DNA from: JBAXGW01 sp037139195
Lineage (GTDB): Bacteria; Bacteroidota; Bacteroidia; Bacteroidales; JAHJDW01
Direction: 5' to 3'
Length of the DNA stretch: 64,000 nt
NCBI GenBank assembly: GCA_037139195.1
Contig: JBAXGW010000001.1
Coordinates: 62,001 to 126,000, forward strand
Position 1 is the stretch's first letter. Every line of letters starts with the position of its first letter. The notes under the pieces are model-generated. The model ran no database searches. It had not been told where the DNA came from and was given only the letters and a program-made list of their open reading frames with translations. Below are positions 41,640 through 51,302 of the stretch, one piece after another. The position numbers and the translations under genes were made by a program.

Positions 41640-43013
41640 ATGCTGATAAGATTCCTATTTTTGGTATTATTAATTATTCCAAATTTCACATTCTCTCAAG
41701 ACCAGAAAATGTTTGGCACATTTGAAATTGGATTAAATGAAGGAATTATAAAAGAGAAAGTTCTTATTACTGGAATTAACAACTATTCAAGCTTTGCTCT
41801 ACATCAAAACTTAAGATTAGACTCATTATACTACAACAACAATATCATTCGTTTTTCAAAAGATGAAAATTTCTTAAATATATTCATTTACAATATTGAT
41901 TCCAGTATAAATTTAAAACAAACTGACACTCTTAAATTTATAATATCTGGTAATTTCAATTCTGTCAGCGACAGTTCTTTAATTGATTCATATTCAGATA
42001 GCGATATAATAAATTGCTACTCTATTTTCAGAGCAAATGGCTCATCAGCTTGGCATCCAATATTTTTCAAGAAGAACACCAATATTAATTCAATATTATT
42101 CGATTTAAAATCAAAAATAACAGCTTATAATATAACCTTCAACTGTCATGATTGTCAAAATATTTCTGTAGAAACTGAAATTCCTAGCAAAAACCCATTA
42201 ATCTACAAATCAACCTCTACTCCTCCTTTAATTTTGGCAGGGAATTATAATTGGAAGGAATTCAGTAACAAAATATTTATTAATATTGACACTGTTAGGC
42301 AGAAAAATATTGCAAAAGAAGCCGACTCAATTATAAAGTTTTATGAAAATCTGCTTAAAATTCCATATACATCTAAAACAGTTTTTGCTAAAGTAGAATC
42401 AAAACCAAATAATGGCTCATGGGCTTTTTATGCTACACCTTCAGTTGTATTTGTTAATAACAGAAGAAATAATAATTTATATTTTGATGTATTAAGTCAT
42501 GAAATGGCTCATTATTATTTTGGAAATATTTTCATTCCAAAATCAAATTTATTTTATTTTTTCACAGAATCATTTACAGAATATTTTAGTTTAAAGTATG
42601 GTCTTAAATCTGGAGATATAAATGAAATAAAATCAAAATATTCTTTTCTTAAAATCGCAAAAACTGCTTCATATATTCCTTTTCTCAAAACAATTAATGG
42701 CTTTCAATTTAGATTTGTTAATTTATCAAAAATCAATACTCAGAATGAACTACATGAAGCTCAAAGATATTACATTTCGCCACTCCAACTTTTAGGCATG
42801 GAACAATATATTGGTGAAGCAAAAATGATTGAGTTTACTTTATTGGTGTTCAAAAATATTGATGACAATAAAGACGGCTACAAAACAATGATTGAAACTT
42901 TGAGAGAAATAAAAATCGAAGAGAAAACTATTAAGAAAATTGAAAAAGATTTTTTCAGACACCTTAAAATTAGAAAATACAAATTTGCAAAAAAAATGAT
43001 TTCAAATCATTAA
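41640..43013 (+). CDS. Secreted M1-like zinc metallopeptidase
   Basis: A 457-residue secreted protein with a signal peptide (residues 1-20, ending 'TFSQ'). The zinc motif 'HEMAHYYFG' has His287, Glu288 and His291, followed 19 residues later by Glu310 in 'TESFTEY', the HExxH-x18-E arrangement of M1 aminopeptidases. The usual M1 'GxMEN' substrate motif is absent: the stretch before HEMAH is 'GSWAFYATPSVVFVNNRRNN', so specificity may differ. The N-terminal half is beta-rich. The promoter sits beside the XRE operator array. Confidence 0.75.
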   Translation: MLIRFLFLVLLIIPNFTFSQDQKMFGTFEIGLNEGIIKEKVLITGINNYSSFALHQNLRLDSLYYNNNIIRFSKDENFLNIFIYNIDSSINLKQTDTLKFIISGNFNSVSDSSLIDSYSDSDIINCYSIFRANGSSAWHPIFFKKNTNINSILFDLKSKITAYNITFNCHDCQNISVETEIPSKNPLIYKSTSTPPLILAGNYNWKEFSNKIFINIDTVRQKNIAKEADSIIKFYENLLKIPYTSKTVFAKVESKPNNGSWAFYATPSVVFVNNRRNNNLYFDVLSHEMAHYYFGNIFIPKSNLFYFFTESFTEYFSLKYGLKSGDINEIKSKYSFLKIAKTASYIPFLKTINGFQFRFVNLSKINTQNELHEAQRYYISPLQLLGMEQYIGEAKMIEFTLLVFKNIDDNKDGYKTMIETLREIKIEEKTIKKIEKDFFRHLKIRKYKFAKKMISNH

Positions 43014-43048
43014 AACACAAAACCCTCTTAAAAAATTGTTTTTCAACA

Positions 43049-43993
43049 TTATAAACAAATATTTTGTGGGTTTTTCCTCTCCCACATTTTAATATTTTCA
43101 AAAATAATTTTTCCACGTAATTTTATTGCCTCCTCAGTGGCATATCCTATGTGAGGTAAAAGCACTAAATTTGGAACATCAAAAAGTTTATGATTTTTTT
43201 CCAAGGGAGGTTCTTTTTTATAAACATCAAGTGCTGCTCCCGAAATTTTCCCATTTTTTAATGCTTCAATCAAATCATTCGCATTTACAACATTTCCTCT
43301 AGCCGTATTAATTAATATTGCTTCTGGCTTCATAATGTCAAATGCATTTTTATCAATCAAATTTTCAGTCGATTGATTTAATGGAACATGAAGCGAAATA
43401 ATATCTGATTCTTTTAACAAAACTTCCTTTTCCACATATTTTATAAACGTAGACTCTTTTCGTGTTCTGCTATAAGCTATTACATTACAACCAAATGCAG
43501 AGAACAATTTTGCAGTTTGCAACCCAATTGAGCCAGCACCAATAATTCCAACTGTTTTGCCAAACAATTCTCTTCCAAGAAAACCTTCACGAGATTTTGA
43601 ATTTCGGGTTTGTTGTTCGGCCCAAACTGTATTTCGCATTAACGTAAGAGCCATATTTACTGCTAATTCGGAAACTGCATGATTAGAATAGCCAGCTGCA
43701 TTGCATACCAAAATATGGTTTTCTCTACAATAATTCATATCAATATGGTCAACACCAGTGAAAGCTACTGAAATCATTTTCAAATTCTTGCATTCAGTTA
43801 AAATATTTGAAGGAATTGGCATATTAACGAGCATCAATACATCTGCATTTTTCGCTCGCTCAATATTCTCCTCAACACTATCGCTCCTGTTTTCGTAATA
43901 ATCAACATCATGACCCAAATCCGTCATTTCAAAAATATAGGAATCAATTATTTCTTTTGACAAACCTATTGGTTCGAGTATAACTATTTTCAT
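43049..43993 (-). CDS. NAD-dependent D-2-hydroxyacid dehydrogenase
   Basis: A 314-residue oxidoreductase of the D-isomer-specific family. The Rossmann loop is 'VGIIGAGSIGLQTA' in the middle, with 'VIAYSRT' after it (Ser at the NAD/NADP switch). The catalytic residues are in place: Arg in 'LINTARGNVV', Glu in 'YKKEPPLE' and His in 'LLPHIGYAT'. It may be a glycerate, lactate or hydroxypyruvate dehydrogenase; the substrate residues do not decide between them. Divergent from the GSCFA gene with a 66-base gap. Confidence 0.88.
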   Translation of the reverse strand: MKIVILEPIGLSKEIIDSYIFEMTDLGHDVDYYENRSDSVEENIERAKNADVLMLVNMPIPSNILTECKNLKMISVAFTGVDHIDMNYCRENHILVCNAAGYSNHAVSELAVNMALTLMRNTVWAEQQTRNSKSREGFLGRELFGKTVGIIGAGSIGLQTAKLFSAFGCNVIAYSRTRKESTFIKYVEKEVLLKESDIISLHVPLNQSTENLIDKNAFDIMKPEAILINTARGNVVNANDLIEALKNGKISGAALDVYKKEPPLEKNHKLFDVPNLVLLPHIGYATEEAIKLRGKIIFENIKMWERKNPQNICL

Positions 43994-44059
43994 TTTCGTG
44001 GAATTTTAGTACATTTATACGTTGAAATAAAAAAATCGTTCCAAATACAATAAGATTTT

Positions 44060-45046
44060 ATGTCAGAATTTCGCACTCCAATATTTCCAAAACGCTCAGA
44101 AAACTTAATAAATCATCAAAGCAAAGTCTTGCTTATTGGCTCATGTTTCACTGAAAACATAGGCAATAAAATGAAAAATTTATCTTTTGATTGTTTTCAA
44201 AACCCTTTTGGCATTGTTTATAATCCACAATCTATTTGCGATCAGATTATTCAACTTATATATAACATTTCCATTGAAGAACATGAGCTGTTTTTTCAAA
44301 ATGAACAATGGCATAACTATCATTTTCATAGTCGGTTTTCTAGAACAGATAAAACTGAAACACAAAAAGCAATGAATGAATCGATGGCTGAAGGACATTT
44401 ATTCTTAAAAGATGCTGAATACTTGATAATCACGCTAGGAACTGCAAAAATATATGAACTTAATGGTACCGAAGGAGCTGTTGCTAATTGCCATAAAACT
44501 CCTAACAGTCAGTTTACTCAGAAAATGCTTAGTGTTGAAAAAATCTTTGAACTATTCAATTTAACATTTTGTCATCTTCTAAAATTCAACCCTTCTATTA
44601 AAATAATATTCACAACCAGTCCTATTCGCCATTGGAAAGATGGCGCTACAGAAAATCTATTAAGCAAATCAACACTAAATGTAGCAACTTATCAAATAAT
44701 TGATAAATACAACCAAGCTGAATACTTTCCTGCGTATGAAATTATGATGGACGATTTAAGAGATTATCGTTTCTATAAAGATGACATGCTTCACCCATCA
44801 GAACAAGCAATTGATTATATTTGGGAGAAGTTTTGTTCTACTTATATGAGCGAAGAAACTTTGAAGTTATCAGAACAAATATTCAATTTAATAAATGCTA
44901 AAAATCATCGTCCTTTTAACGAAAAATCAGAAGCACATCTGAAATTCAAAAATCAAAACTATATTAGAGCAAAAGAACTGAAAACACATTACCCATATTT
45001 AAAAATTGATGTATTAATAAATTACTTTTCTCAGCTTGACAATTGA
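44060..45046 (+). CDS. GSCFA-domain protein
   Basis: A 328-residue cytosolic protein. The family name comes from the N-terminal motif 'GSCFTENIGNKM', seen here with 'NPFGIVYNPQSI' and the late 'TTSPIRHWKDG' and 'DDMLHPSEQAIDYIWEKF'. GSCFA domains are SGNH-hydrolase relatives, with Ser, Asp and His (GSC, DDxxHP) as likely catalytic residues. The reaction is unproven; acylhydrolase or acyltransferase activity is likely. It is widespread in Bacteroidota. The M28 peptidase gene follows on the same strand. Confidence 0.9.
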   Translation: MSEFRTPIFPKRSENLINHQSKVLLIGSCFTENIGNKMKNLSFDCFQNPFGIVYNPQSICDQIIQLIYNISIEEHELFFQNEQWHNYHFHSRFSRTDKTETQKAMNESMAEGHLFLKDAEYLIITLGTAKIYELNGTEGAVANCHKTPNSQFTQKMLSVEKIFELFNLTFCHLLKFNPSIKIIFTTSPIRHWKDGATENLLSKSTLNVATYQIIDKYNQAEYFPAYEIMMDDLRDYRFYKDDMLHPSEQAIDYIWEKFCSTYMSEETLKLSEQIFNLINAKNHRPFNEKSEAHLKFKNQNYIRAKELKTHYPYLKIDVLINYFSQLDN

Positions 45047-45076
45047 TATTTAAAAGGTTAATTTTACTGAAAAACA

Positions 45077-46228
45077 ATGAAAAAAATCATCCTTAGCTTT
45101 TTATTATGCACATTTGCTACTGTCGTCAATGCCCAAATGTCAGATATTCAAATTCAAAGTTATTTAAATCAATTAAATTCTGATTCTATTCAAAATCACA
45201 TATCGCAACTTGAAAACTTTGGAACTCGCTGGGCAAAAGACACTAACAGAAAAGAAATTGCAAATTACATTACAAAAAAATTTGAATCGTATAATCTACG
45301 TGTTAAAATCGACTCGTTTTATATGTATTGGGACAATCCTAAAACATGGCAATATAATATTATTGGAATATTAGACGGAACAAATGACACCAATAGTATT
45401 TATATGATTGGTGCTCATTACGATGCAATCAATCCATCTGACCCATCAAAAGCACCTGGTGCCGACGACAATGCATCCGGGATAGCTGCTATGTTTGACA
45501 TTGCTAGAGTTATGAAAAACAATAATTATCACCCAACAAATTCAATCTATTTTGTTGGCTTTGCTGCTGAAGAACAAGGAGTAAAAGGCAGCGGTCACCT
45601 TGCTGGAGTGATATGCCCAACTAAACCAATCTACTATTTACTTGTTAATGACATGATTAGCAACAATCAAGAACCTGATAATAGCTGGAAAGTCAAATTG
45701 CACACTTATGACAATAGTAATGATGTTTCAAATCAAGCAATTGCCATTACAAACACGTTCACATCACTTACTGACACTATAATTCCAGACAATTGTCAAT
45801 GTACTGATAGTAGCCCTTTCTTTGATTGGGGAACTAAAACAATATTTATTCACGAATATAACTTTAGCCCTTTTTATCATTCTGAAAACGACCTCGTAGC
45901 AAATACAGATAAAAATTATTGCAAAGAAGTATGCAAAATTTCTTTTGCATTACTACTCAAATCTACATCTTTATCAAGTGGAATTTCTGACAATAATATG
46001 ATTGATGTTAAAATATTTCCAAACCCTGTAAAAGATTTTATCCATATTATTTCAAACAATGAAATAAAATCAATAAAGCTTTACAATACAATTGGCATAA
46101 AATTATTTGAAAATGAATTCAGGTCAAAAGAAGCAAAAATTAACACCTCTAATTTAACTTCTGGAATTTATATAATCACTGTTAATAATAGTTTTACTAA
46201 AAAGATTGTTATTGAATTGCAAGAATAA
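45077..46228 (+). CDS. T9SS-exported M28-family zinc aminopeptidase
   Basis: A 383-residue secreted peptidase with a signal peptide ending 'VNAQ'. The two-zinc M28 centre is visible: His114 in 'GAHYDAIN', bridging Asp130 in 'APGADDNASG', catalytic Glu165 and zinc Glu166 in 'GFAAEEQGVKG', then Asp in 'LLVNDMIS' and a late His ('HSENDLV'). The last 70 residues are a T9SS type A sorting domain ('VKIFPNPVKDFIHI', 'SIKLYNTIGIKLFE', 'SGIYIITV'). It should act outside the cell on peptides. A bidirectional terminator follows. Confidence 0.9.
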   Translation: MKKIILSFLLCTFATVVNAQMSDIQIQSYLNQLNSDSIQNHISQLENFGTRWAKDTNRKEIANYITKKFESYNLRVKIDSFYMYWDNPKTWQYNIIGILDGTNDTNSIYMIGAHYDAINPSDPSKAPGADDNASGIAAMFDIARVMKNNNYHPTNSIYFVGFAAEEQGVKGSGHLAGVICPTKPIYYLLVNDMISNNQEPDNSWKVKLHTYDNSNDVSNQAIAITNTFTSLTDTIIPDNCQCTDSSPFFDWGTKTIFIHEYNFSPFYHSENDLVANTDKNYCKEVCKISFALLLKSTSLSSGISDNNMIDVKIFPNPVKDFIHIISNNEIKSIKLYNTIGIKLFENEFRSKEAKINTSNLTSGIYIITVNNSFTKKIVIELQE

Positions 46229-46256
46229 AAAAAGGAGCTTTCGCTCCTCTTTTATA
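46229..46256. terminator. Bidirectional terminator between convergent genes
   Basis: A perfect stem AGGAGC (46233-46238) with GCTCCT (46243-46248) and a four-base TTTC loop has an A-run before it and a T-run after it. It serves the M28 gene on the plus strand and the C10 peptidase gene on the minus strand. Confidence 0.85.
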
Positions 46257-46265
46257 CTCAAAAGT

Positions 46266-47660
46266 TTATCTTTGAATTATTACTTTTGTTACTGAGTTTT
46301 TAGTTTCAGTTTTTAATTTTACAAAATAAAGACCATTTTCAAGATTTGAAACATCAATTTTAATGCTATTATTTTGCTGAATAACAAGTTGACCAATATT
46401 ATTGAAAATTTGAACACTTGTATTTTCAGCCTCAACTCCATCTAATTGAATGAAATCGTTAGCAGGATTTGGGAAGACTTTTGTAAATACAACTTCTATT
46501 TCACTTACAGACACATGGCCCAAAGGATAAATATCAATAACAGCACCTTGGTCATTAGTGAAATCATATGTTGTATCGTTTGAAGGAACCATTCGAGTGA
46601 AATAATAATAACCATTGGCAGAGCCACTCCACCCCCAGTTTACATGAAAGTAGGATGAATCTTGATATCCATCAACAACAAAACAATGCCCACCTTTTGC
46701 ACCAGAACCCGAATATATTACAGGCAAACCAATATTTAGCTGACACATAATTAATGAATCCCATGGTGCATTTTTATATTTTTTTCGCTCCACATATTTC
46801 GCCGCTGGTGAATATTTAAAATATTGACATAGCGCAGAAGGCACTTGTTCTGTCATTGAACCCGATTCAGCTGGACCATAATTCATTTTAACAGAAATAC
46901 CACAATTAAACAATAATGTAGACACTGCAATTTTGCTGTTATTATTTGAATTAGTTGGCATATTTGACCAATCATAATATGTTGCAGCAAAATTAGCTTG
47001 CACTTTACCATAATTATGCGAAAACATAGGTGGAATATGTTGGTATGCATATCCACTATTACCATGTTCAGGATAATTCCAAAACTTCATAACCTGTCCC
47101 ATTGCCGTTGCAACACAGCCAACTACTGCATGACCATCAGGACCAAGTGAATCTGCTGGGCATAAAGCATTATAGTATTTCCCTTGATCCCATTTAGTAG
47201 TAATCATTGGCAACTTCGCTTTAACTTTGATTTTAGCTGATTTATTTTCTAGTTCAGCCCAAGCACTCTTTTTTTCTTTACAAATGAATTTATTTTGCAA
47301 AACACTACTAATTTGCACATAATAACCATTCATCCAAGCATTAAAAGATGGACTTGTATTTTCACTGAAATTATCATCATAAGAATAGCCCAATACTGGT
47401 TGTAAATTATCATCTGCCGACATAATTATAAAACCCTGTGGCTTAATAGCAAACACGTAACACAATATTTCATTTGTGTTTTTATCTTTTATTTCCTTTT
47501 GTAAGGATAAAGAAAATTCAGATTTTTCGCTTATATCAGAACGCTGATATAAAAAATTTGATGCTGCTTGTTTTGCCTTTTGAAGATCTACATTACTAGC
47601 AATCAGATTAAATGACAATATAGCAAGCATCATAAAAATAAATATGTTTTTTATTTTCAT
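46266..47660 (-). CDS. C10-family cysteine peptidase (streptopain-like) with T9SS sorting domain
   Basis: A 464-residue precursor. The signal peptide covers residues 1-22. The propeptide (25-145), with 'GFIIMSADDNLQPVLGYSYD', blocks the enzyme as in SpeB and interpain. The catalytic Cys182 lies in 'AVVGCVATAMGQVMKFW' and His325 in 'GGHCFVVDGYQ', with 'HVNWGWSG' carrying Asn and Trp. The C terminus (about 390-464) is a T9SS type A sorting domain ('VFPNPANDFIQLDGVE', 'VQIFNNIGQLVIQ', 'NGLYFVKL'). It should be secreted to the surface or medium and digest proteins. Confidence 0.93.
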   Translation of the reverse strand: MKIKNIFIFMMLAILSFNLIASNVDLQKAKQAASNFLYQRSDISEKSEFSLSLQKEIKDKNTNEILCYVFAIKPQGFIIMSADDNLQPVLGYSYDDNFSENTSPSFNAWMNGYYVQISSVLQNKFICKEKKSAWAELENKSAKIKVKAKLPMITTKWDQGKYYNALCPADSLGPDGHAVVGCVATAMGQVMKFWNYPEHGNSGYAYQHIPPMFSHNYGKVQANFAATYYDWSNMPTNSNNNSKIAVSTLLFNCGISVKMNYGPAESGSMTEQVPSALCQYFKYSPAAKYVERKKYKNAPWDSLIMCQLNIGLPVIYSGSGAKGGHCFVVDGYQDSSYFHVNWGWSGSANGYYYFTRMVPSNDTTYDFTNDQGAVIDIYPLGHVSVSEIEVVFTKVFPNPANDFIQLDGVEAENTSVQIFNNIGQLVIQQNNSIKIDVSNLENGLYFVKLKTETKNSVTKVIIQR

Positions 47661-47910
47661 AATTGATTTTTAATTTATTATAATTTATATTGTTGAAATA
47701 CTAAACATAAAGCATGCTGGTTTGATAAATATTCTATTAAACAACAAAGTATCTTTCAAGAACATCTACAACTATGAGGAGTATATAATTTTCTTAATTA
47801 GTGCCCTCAAAACACAGATTATGTAGGTTTCGACTATAAATTGATTTTTATAATTGAATTAAGAAATATTAGATTTCAAAACAATAATACTATTGAAACC
47901 CATAAATACA

Positions 47911-48435
47911 TTATAAAAATTCTGGAGGTGGTGAATTTATTGTGAGAAATACATTAACATACAATTGATTGTGAATAACTTTACACTTAAAAGTATTTGC
48001 AATACTTTTTTGAATTATTATTTTTTCAGTAATTAGAAAAGGAGAAATTCGACTTGAAATATTTTTAATATTTTTAGTTTTGTTCTTATTTGGATTCAAT
48101 TGATGATTATTTGCATCCAAATAACTTTCAATCAATGCTTCTTCCTGAGTATCATGTATGCAAGCCAATTGAATTTTTCCATTTGTAATTTTCTTTTTTA
48201 TCACATCGTACATATTGCCATTGAGCTTAAACTCCTTATCGGGCTTCTCCCAGTCCAATTGCTTGAATTGTTTTTCAGAAAACTCAAAATGAGCTAACTT
48301 CGACTCTTCTACATTTGTTTTTACTAGTCTTTTTACTTCCCTATATATTGCAAACTGCTGCATTTTAAAAACCACAAAAGATAGCATCGAATAAAATGCA
48401 ATCAAGAGTAGACATACAGCAGCTATTTTTTTCAT
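47911..48435 (-). CDS. Hypothetical protein with N-terminal signal/membrane helix
   Basis: A 174-residue protein with an N-terminal hydrophobic helix (residues 4-25), after which the protein is probably periplasmic. The middle contains 'FKLNGNMYDVIKKKITNGK', followed by 'LACIHDTQEEALIESYLDAN', patterns seen in small Bacteroidota proteins of unknown function. The C terminus is proline-rich ('NSPPPEFL'). The gene begins one base within the murD stop, so it is translationally coupled to murD-murL, but no cell-wall role can be read from the sequence. The 250 bases after it contain no gene. Confidence 0.55.
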   Translation of the reverse strand: MKKIAAVCLLLIAFYSMLSFVVFKMQQFAIYREVKRLVKTNVEESKLAHFEFSEKQFKQLDWEKPDKEFKLNGNMYDVIKKKITNGKIQLACIHDTQEEALIESYLDANNHQLNPNKNKTKNIKNISSRISPFLITEKIIIQKSIANTFKCKVIHNQLYVNVFLTINSPPPEFL

Positions 48436-49811
48436 TATTCTGAAACTAATTTAATAAAATAGTCGCCACGATGCTCAAAATTTTTAAACTTGTCGTAGCT
48501 GGAAGCGGCAGGCGAAAGTAAACAAATTTTGCCAACCTTAGTGTTTTTTTTCGCTAAATCAACCGCTTCTTGTAAATCAGAAACAAGCCTTGAGCGATAT
48601 TTACAAGTCTCATCAACAGCATCATACATTCTTTTTCCAGCATCTCCCATAAAATAAATATAGTCGATAGGATTCGCTGCCAAATAATTAATTAATATTG
48701 AATAATCAATTCCTCTATCAAATCCACCTAAAATCAAACTTCCAACTTCTTTTAAAGCTGTAATAGCTTGAATAGTTGCCTCTGGAATCGTCGCAATTGA
48801 ATCGTTGTAATATTTAATTCTATCAAATTCGCCAACAAATTGCATTCTATGTGGCAAACCCTTGAAAGAACTCATTTTTTCAAAAAAGAAGTCAGGCTCT
48901 ACTCCCAGCAATTCGCAAGCTAAATAGGCTGCACTAATATTTAGCAAATTATGATTTCCGAGCAAATATCTAGTTGAGTTAATATCATAAACTTCATTGG
49001 TCAATTCATCTTCCTTTTCAACTAAATTATTCTCTTTCAAAAAAACGCCATTTCCTGAAATGGATTCAGCATTTGAAAATTCTAATTTTTCTGATTTTAT
49101 CAAGTTAGTTTTAACCAAATCGCAAAGCAATTGATTATCTGAACAATATATAAAATAATCATCTTCATTTTGTTTCAAAGCAATATTCAACTTGGCTTTT
49201 TGATAATCTGAATATGAATGATAATGGTCTAAATGTTCTTGATATATATTAAGTATAATAGAAATATTAGGCGCAAATTTCACATATTCAAGCTGATGTG
49301 AAGAAAGCTCGAATACAATTTTTGTGTTTTCTGTAATAGAATCAACAAAATCAAAAGGAGGCAATCCAATGTTTCCTACTAATAATACATCATCAAATTT
49401 TGCCTTTAAAACATGATAAATCAAACTACTTGTTGTGCTTTTACCTTTAGTACCAGTTATTCCAATAATTTGTGTTGAAAACTGACTTAAAAACAAATCG
49501 GTTTGTGATGTGATTTTTTCTGCAGCTATATTGATATTATTTTTAGAAAATGAAATACCTGGCGTTTTAATTATTAAATCATAACTATTCAAATTCTCTA
49601 AATAGGCATCACCTAAATTAAATAAAACGTTTTTATCTTCAGCTAAAACAGGATATAAATCAAGCAATTGTGTGTTTTTATCAGCTATTGACAACTGAAT
49701 ATCTGGCAAAATTTTTCTGATAAAAGAATAGCTTGCAAAGCCTTCTTTTCCAAAGCCTAAAATAAGAAGCTTGCGTCCGATTATTTGCGAAATTATTTTA
49801 TCGTATTTCAT
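48435..49811 (-). CDS. murD: MurD-type UDP-MurNAc-L-alanine--glutamate ligase
   Basis: A 458-residue Mur ligase with all three domains: an N-terminal Rossmann domain binding the UDP substrate ('LILGFGKEGFASY'), a central ATPase with P-loop 'GTKGKST' (120-126) and 'NIYQEHLDHYHSYSDYQKAK' (His/Lys for Mg and carbamate), and a C-terminal domain with 'DSIATIPEATIQAI' and 'LILGGFDRGIDY'. It adds glutamate to UDP-MurNAc-L-Ala. As it overlaps the MurL gene, it may be the MurD2-type ligase that adds L-glutamate before epimerisation; D- versus L-specificity cannot be decided by eye. Confidence 0.88.
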   Translation of the reverse strand: MKYDKIISQIIGRKLLILGFGKEGFASYSFIRKILPDIQLSIADKNTQLLDLYPVLAEDKNVLFNLGDAYLENLNSYDLIIKTPGISFSKNNINIAAEKITSQTDLFLSQFSTQIIGITGTKGKSTTSSLIYHVLKAKFDDVLLVGNIGLPPFDFVDSITENTKIVFELSSHQLEYVKFAPNISIILNIYQEHLDHYHSYSDYQKAKLNIALKQNEDDYFIYCSDNQLLCDLVKTNLIKSEKLEFSNAESISGNGVFLKENNLVEKEDELTNEVYDINSTRYLLGNHNLLNISAAYLACELLGVEPDFFFEKMSSFKGLPHRMQFVGEFDRIKYYNDSIATIPEATIQAITALKEVGSLILGGFDRGIDYSILINYLAANPIDYIYFMGDAGKRMYDAVDETCKYRSRLVSDLQEAVDLAKKNTKVGKICLLSPAASSYDKFKNFEHRGDYFIKLVSE

Positions 49812-51168
49812 TCAATGATTTTTTAAGAAGCTGAACTAAGTTTTCAGATAAAAAATGTTGATTGTTAAAACTCAATATTTCTGAATAAAATGAATAATTA
49901 TTATCTTTAACAACTTCAATATAATATTTAAGTAATTGCGGCATATTATTATTTTTCAATTTACTAATCAAAAATAATATTGAAGAATTTACCTCACTTA
50001 TTGTCCCTACACATTCAAAAGGTTTATTTGCAGAAATACCAGTTAGTTCATCAAAATATTCTTTCAAATCCATATCATTCAGCAAATCTTTTCCAAATAT
50101 TCCAACAATTTTCTCATATTCTAAAAACGGAGAAAGCATTATAAAAGTAAACAAACATTTAGGACAAGCTCCACACCATGAATCTGTTTTACTGCCTACA
50201 TTACAGCTTCTGAAAACACTCAAATATTTATCATATTTTGAAAGCAAAGCAGCTATTTGCAATTCATTCAATGGACGCAGAAAGCTGAAATAATTAATTT
50301 CGCTACTTATATTTGCTCTAAAATACGCTCTAAAATCACGCTCAAACTCTAATGATTTAGAATATTGATGATTAATATTTGTACCTGGTATTGTTGGCTC
50401 ATTTGCACTGGATTCATTGGATAATGCTATATTTTTTGTTTCGGACAAAACTGCTATTAAACAAGTTAGAAATGCCAATAATGCAGAAAATGGAGTGTGC
50501 CCATTCAAGAAGCCTTCAGAATTTAGATTCAATAAATTTGCATCAATGCTTCTTTTAATTTCTAATACATCATACATCGAAAAACCAGCTTGCAAAATAG
50601 TCGATTCGGTTGCACCTCTAGAATTTAAAATAAATGGCGTTACCATTTCGCCTCCATTAATCAATGTTTGCAATGTTACAGCCGAATCTTTTCCACCACC
50701 AATTGGAACTATATATCCATCATCTAACTTAAAATCCGATAAATAAATTGGATTTGACGAAGTAAATTGAAATTCAAATAGCTCATTTACATTCGGATTC
50801 AAATTATTAAGAAAAAAGAATTCACCTAAACCATTGAAAAACAGTTTTTTCCAAAAACCTTCTTGTTCTTTATTTAAATAATAATTTTTTACTTTAATTA
50901 CTGGAGAACAAGTTGTTTTCCAATAACTTATACTTTCAACCAAACCAATATTAAAAATTAGATTATTTAAATCAGCATCCAACTTTCGTTTTATCATTTT
51001 TTTTGCAGGAATGGAAATTGCAGGATAAAAGTGTGTTAATCCCTCTATTTCAAAATGATATTTTATATCAATGCTATTTTCATTTTGAATAGCCTCAAAG
51101 TCATGATACACAAAAACAGGAAACTGTTTGCGAAAATTATAGTATTTATCTAAATTATTATCAATCAT
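49798..51168 (-). CDS. murL: UDP-MurNAc-L-Ala-L-Glu epimerase (MurL)
   Basis: A 456-residue protein. It has a PP-loop-like ATP site 'IPIGGGKDSAVTLQTL' (157-162 as core), 'NESSANEPTI' and a cysteine cluster 'CNVGSKTDSWCGACPKC' (Cys322, 332, 335, 338). These match the MurL family known from Xanthomonas, which epimerises the terminal L-Glu of UDP-MurNAc-L-Ala-L-Glu to D-Glu, driven by ATP. The overlap of its end with the murD start (14 bases) mirrors the murD2-murL pairing in that route. I judge this by sequence pattern; no search was run. Confidence 0.8.
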   Translation of the reverse strand: MIDNNLDKYYNFRKQFPVFVYHDFEAIQNENSIDIKYHFEIEGLTHFYPAISIPAKKMIKRKLDADLNNLIFNIGLVESISYWKTTCSPVIKVKNYYLNKEQEGFWKKLFFNGLGEFFFLNNLNPNVNELFEFQFTSSNPIYLSDFKLDDGYIVPIGGGKDSAVTLQTLINGGEMVTPFILNSRGATESTILQAGFSMYDVLEIKRSIDANLLNLNSEGFLNGHTPFSALLAFLTCLIAVLSETKNIALSNESSANEPTIPGTNINHQYSKSLEFERDFRAYFRANISSEINYFSFLRPLNELQIAALLSKYDKYLSVFRSCNVGSKTDSWCGACPKCLFTFIMLSPFLEYEKIVGIFGKDLLNDMDLKEYFDELTGISANKPFECVGTISEVNSSILFLISKLKNNNMPQLLKYYIEVVKDNNYSFYSEILSFNNQHFLSENLVQLLKKSLNEIR

Positions 51169-51269
51169 TTTAATGTCGATTGGCGTTAATATACAATTGC
51201 AATTGCTTTAAAAACCAAAGGTATGAAAAATAAAAAAAAGATGGCGAATAAAATAATCTTGAATTTTAT

Positions 51270-51277
51270 TAACTTTG
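51270..51277 (+). promoter_or_regulatory. Bacteroidota -7 promoter box
   Basis: TAACTTTG, a perfect TAnnTTTG word, lies 26 bases before the ATG of the YqgE gene. A TTG word lies upstream but at a spacing I cannot call a clear -33 element. Confidence 0.4.
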
Positions 51278-51302
51278 CAACAATAAAACAAAGCAACTAA
51301 TA

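Noticed and set aside
47661..47910. Gene or RNA element in the gap after the C10 peptidase
   Set aside because: No open frame, hairpin or conserved RNA shape was recognised in this AT-rich stretch.
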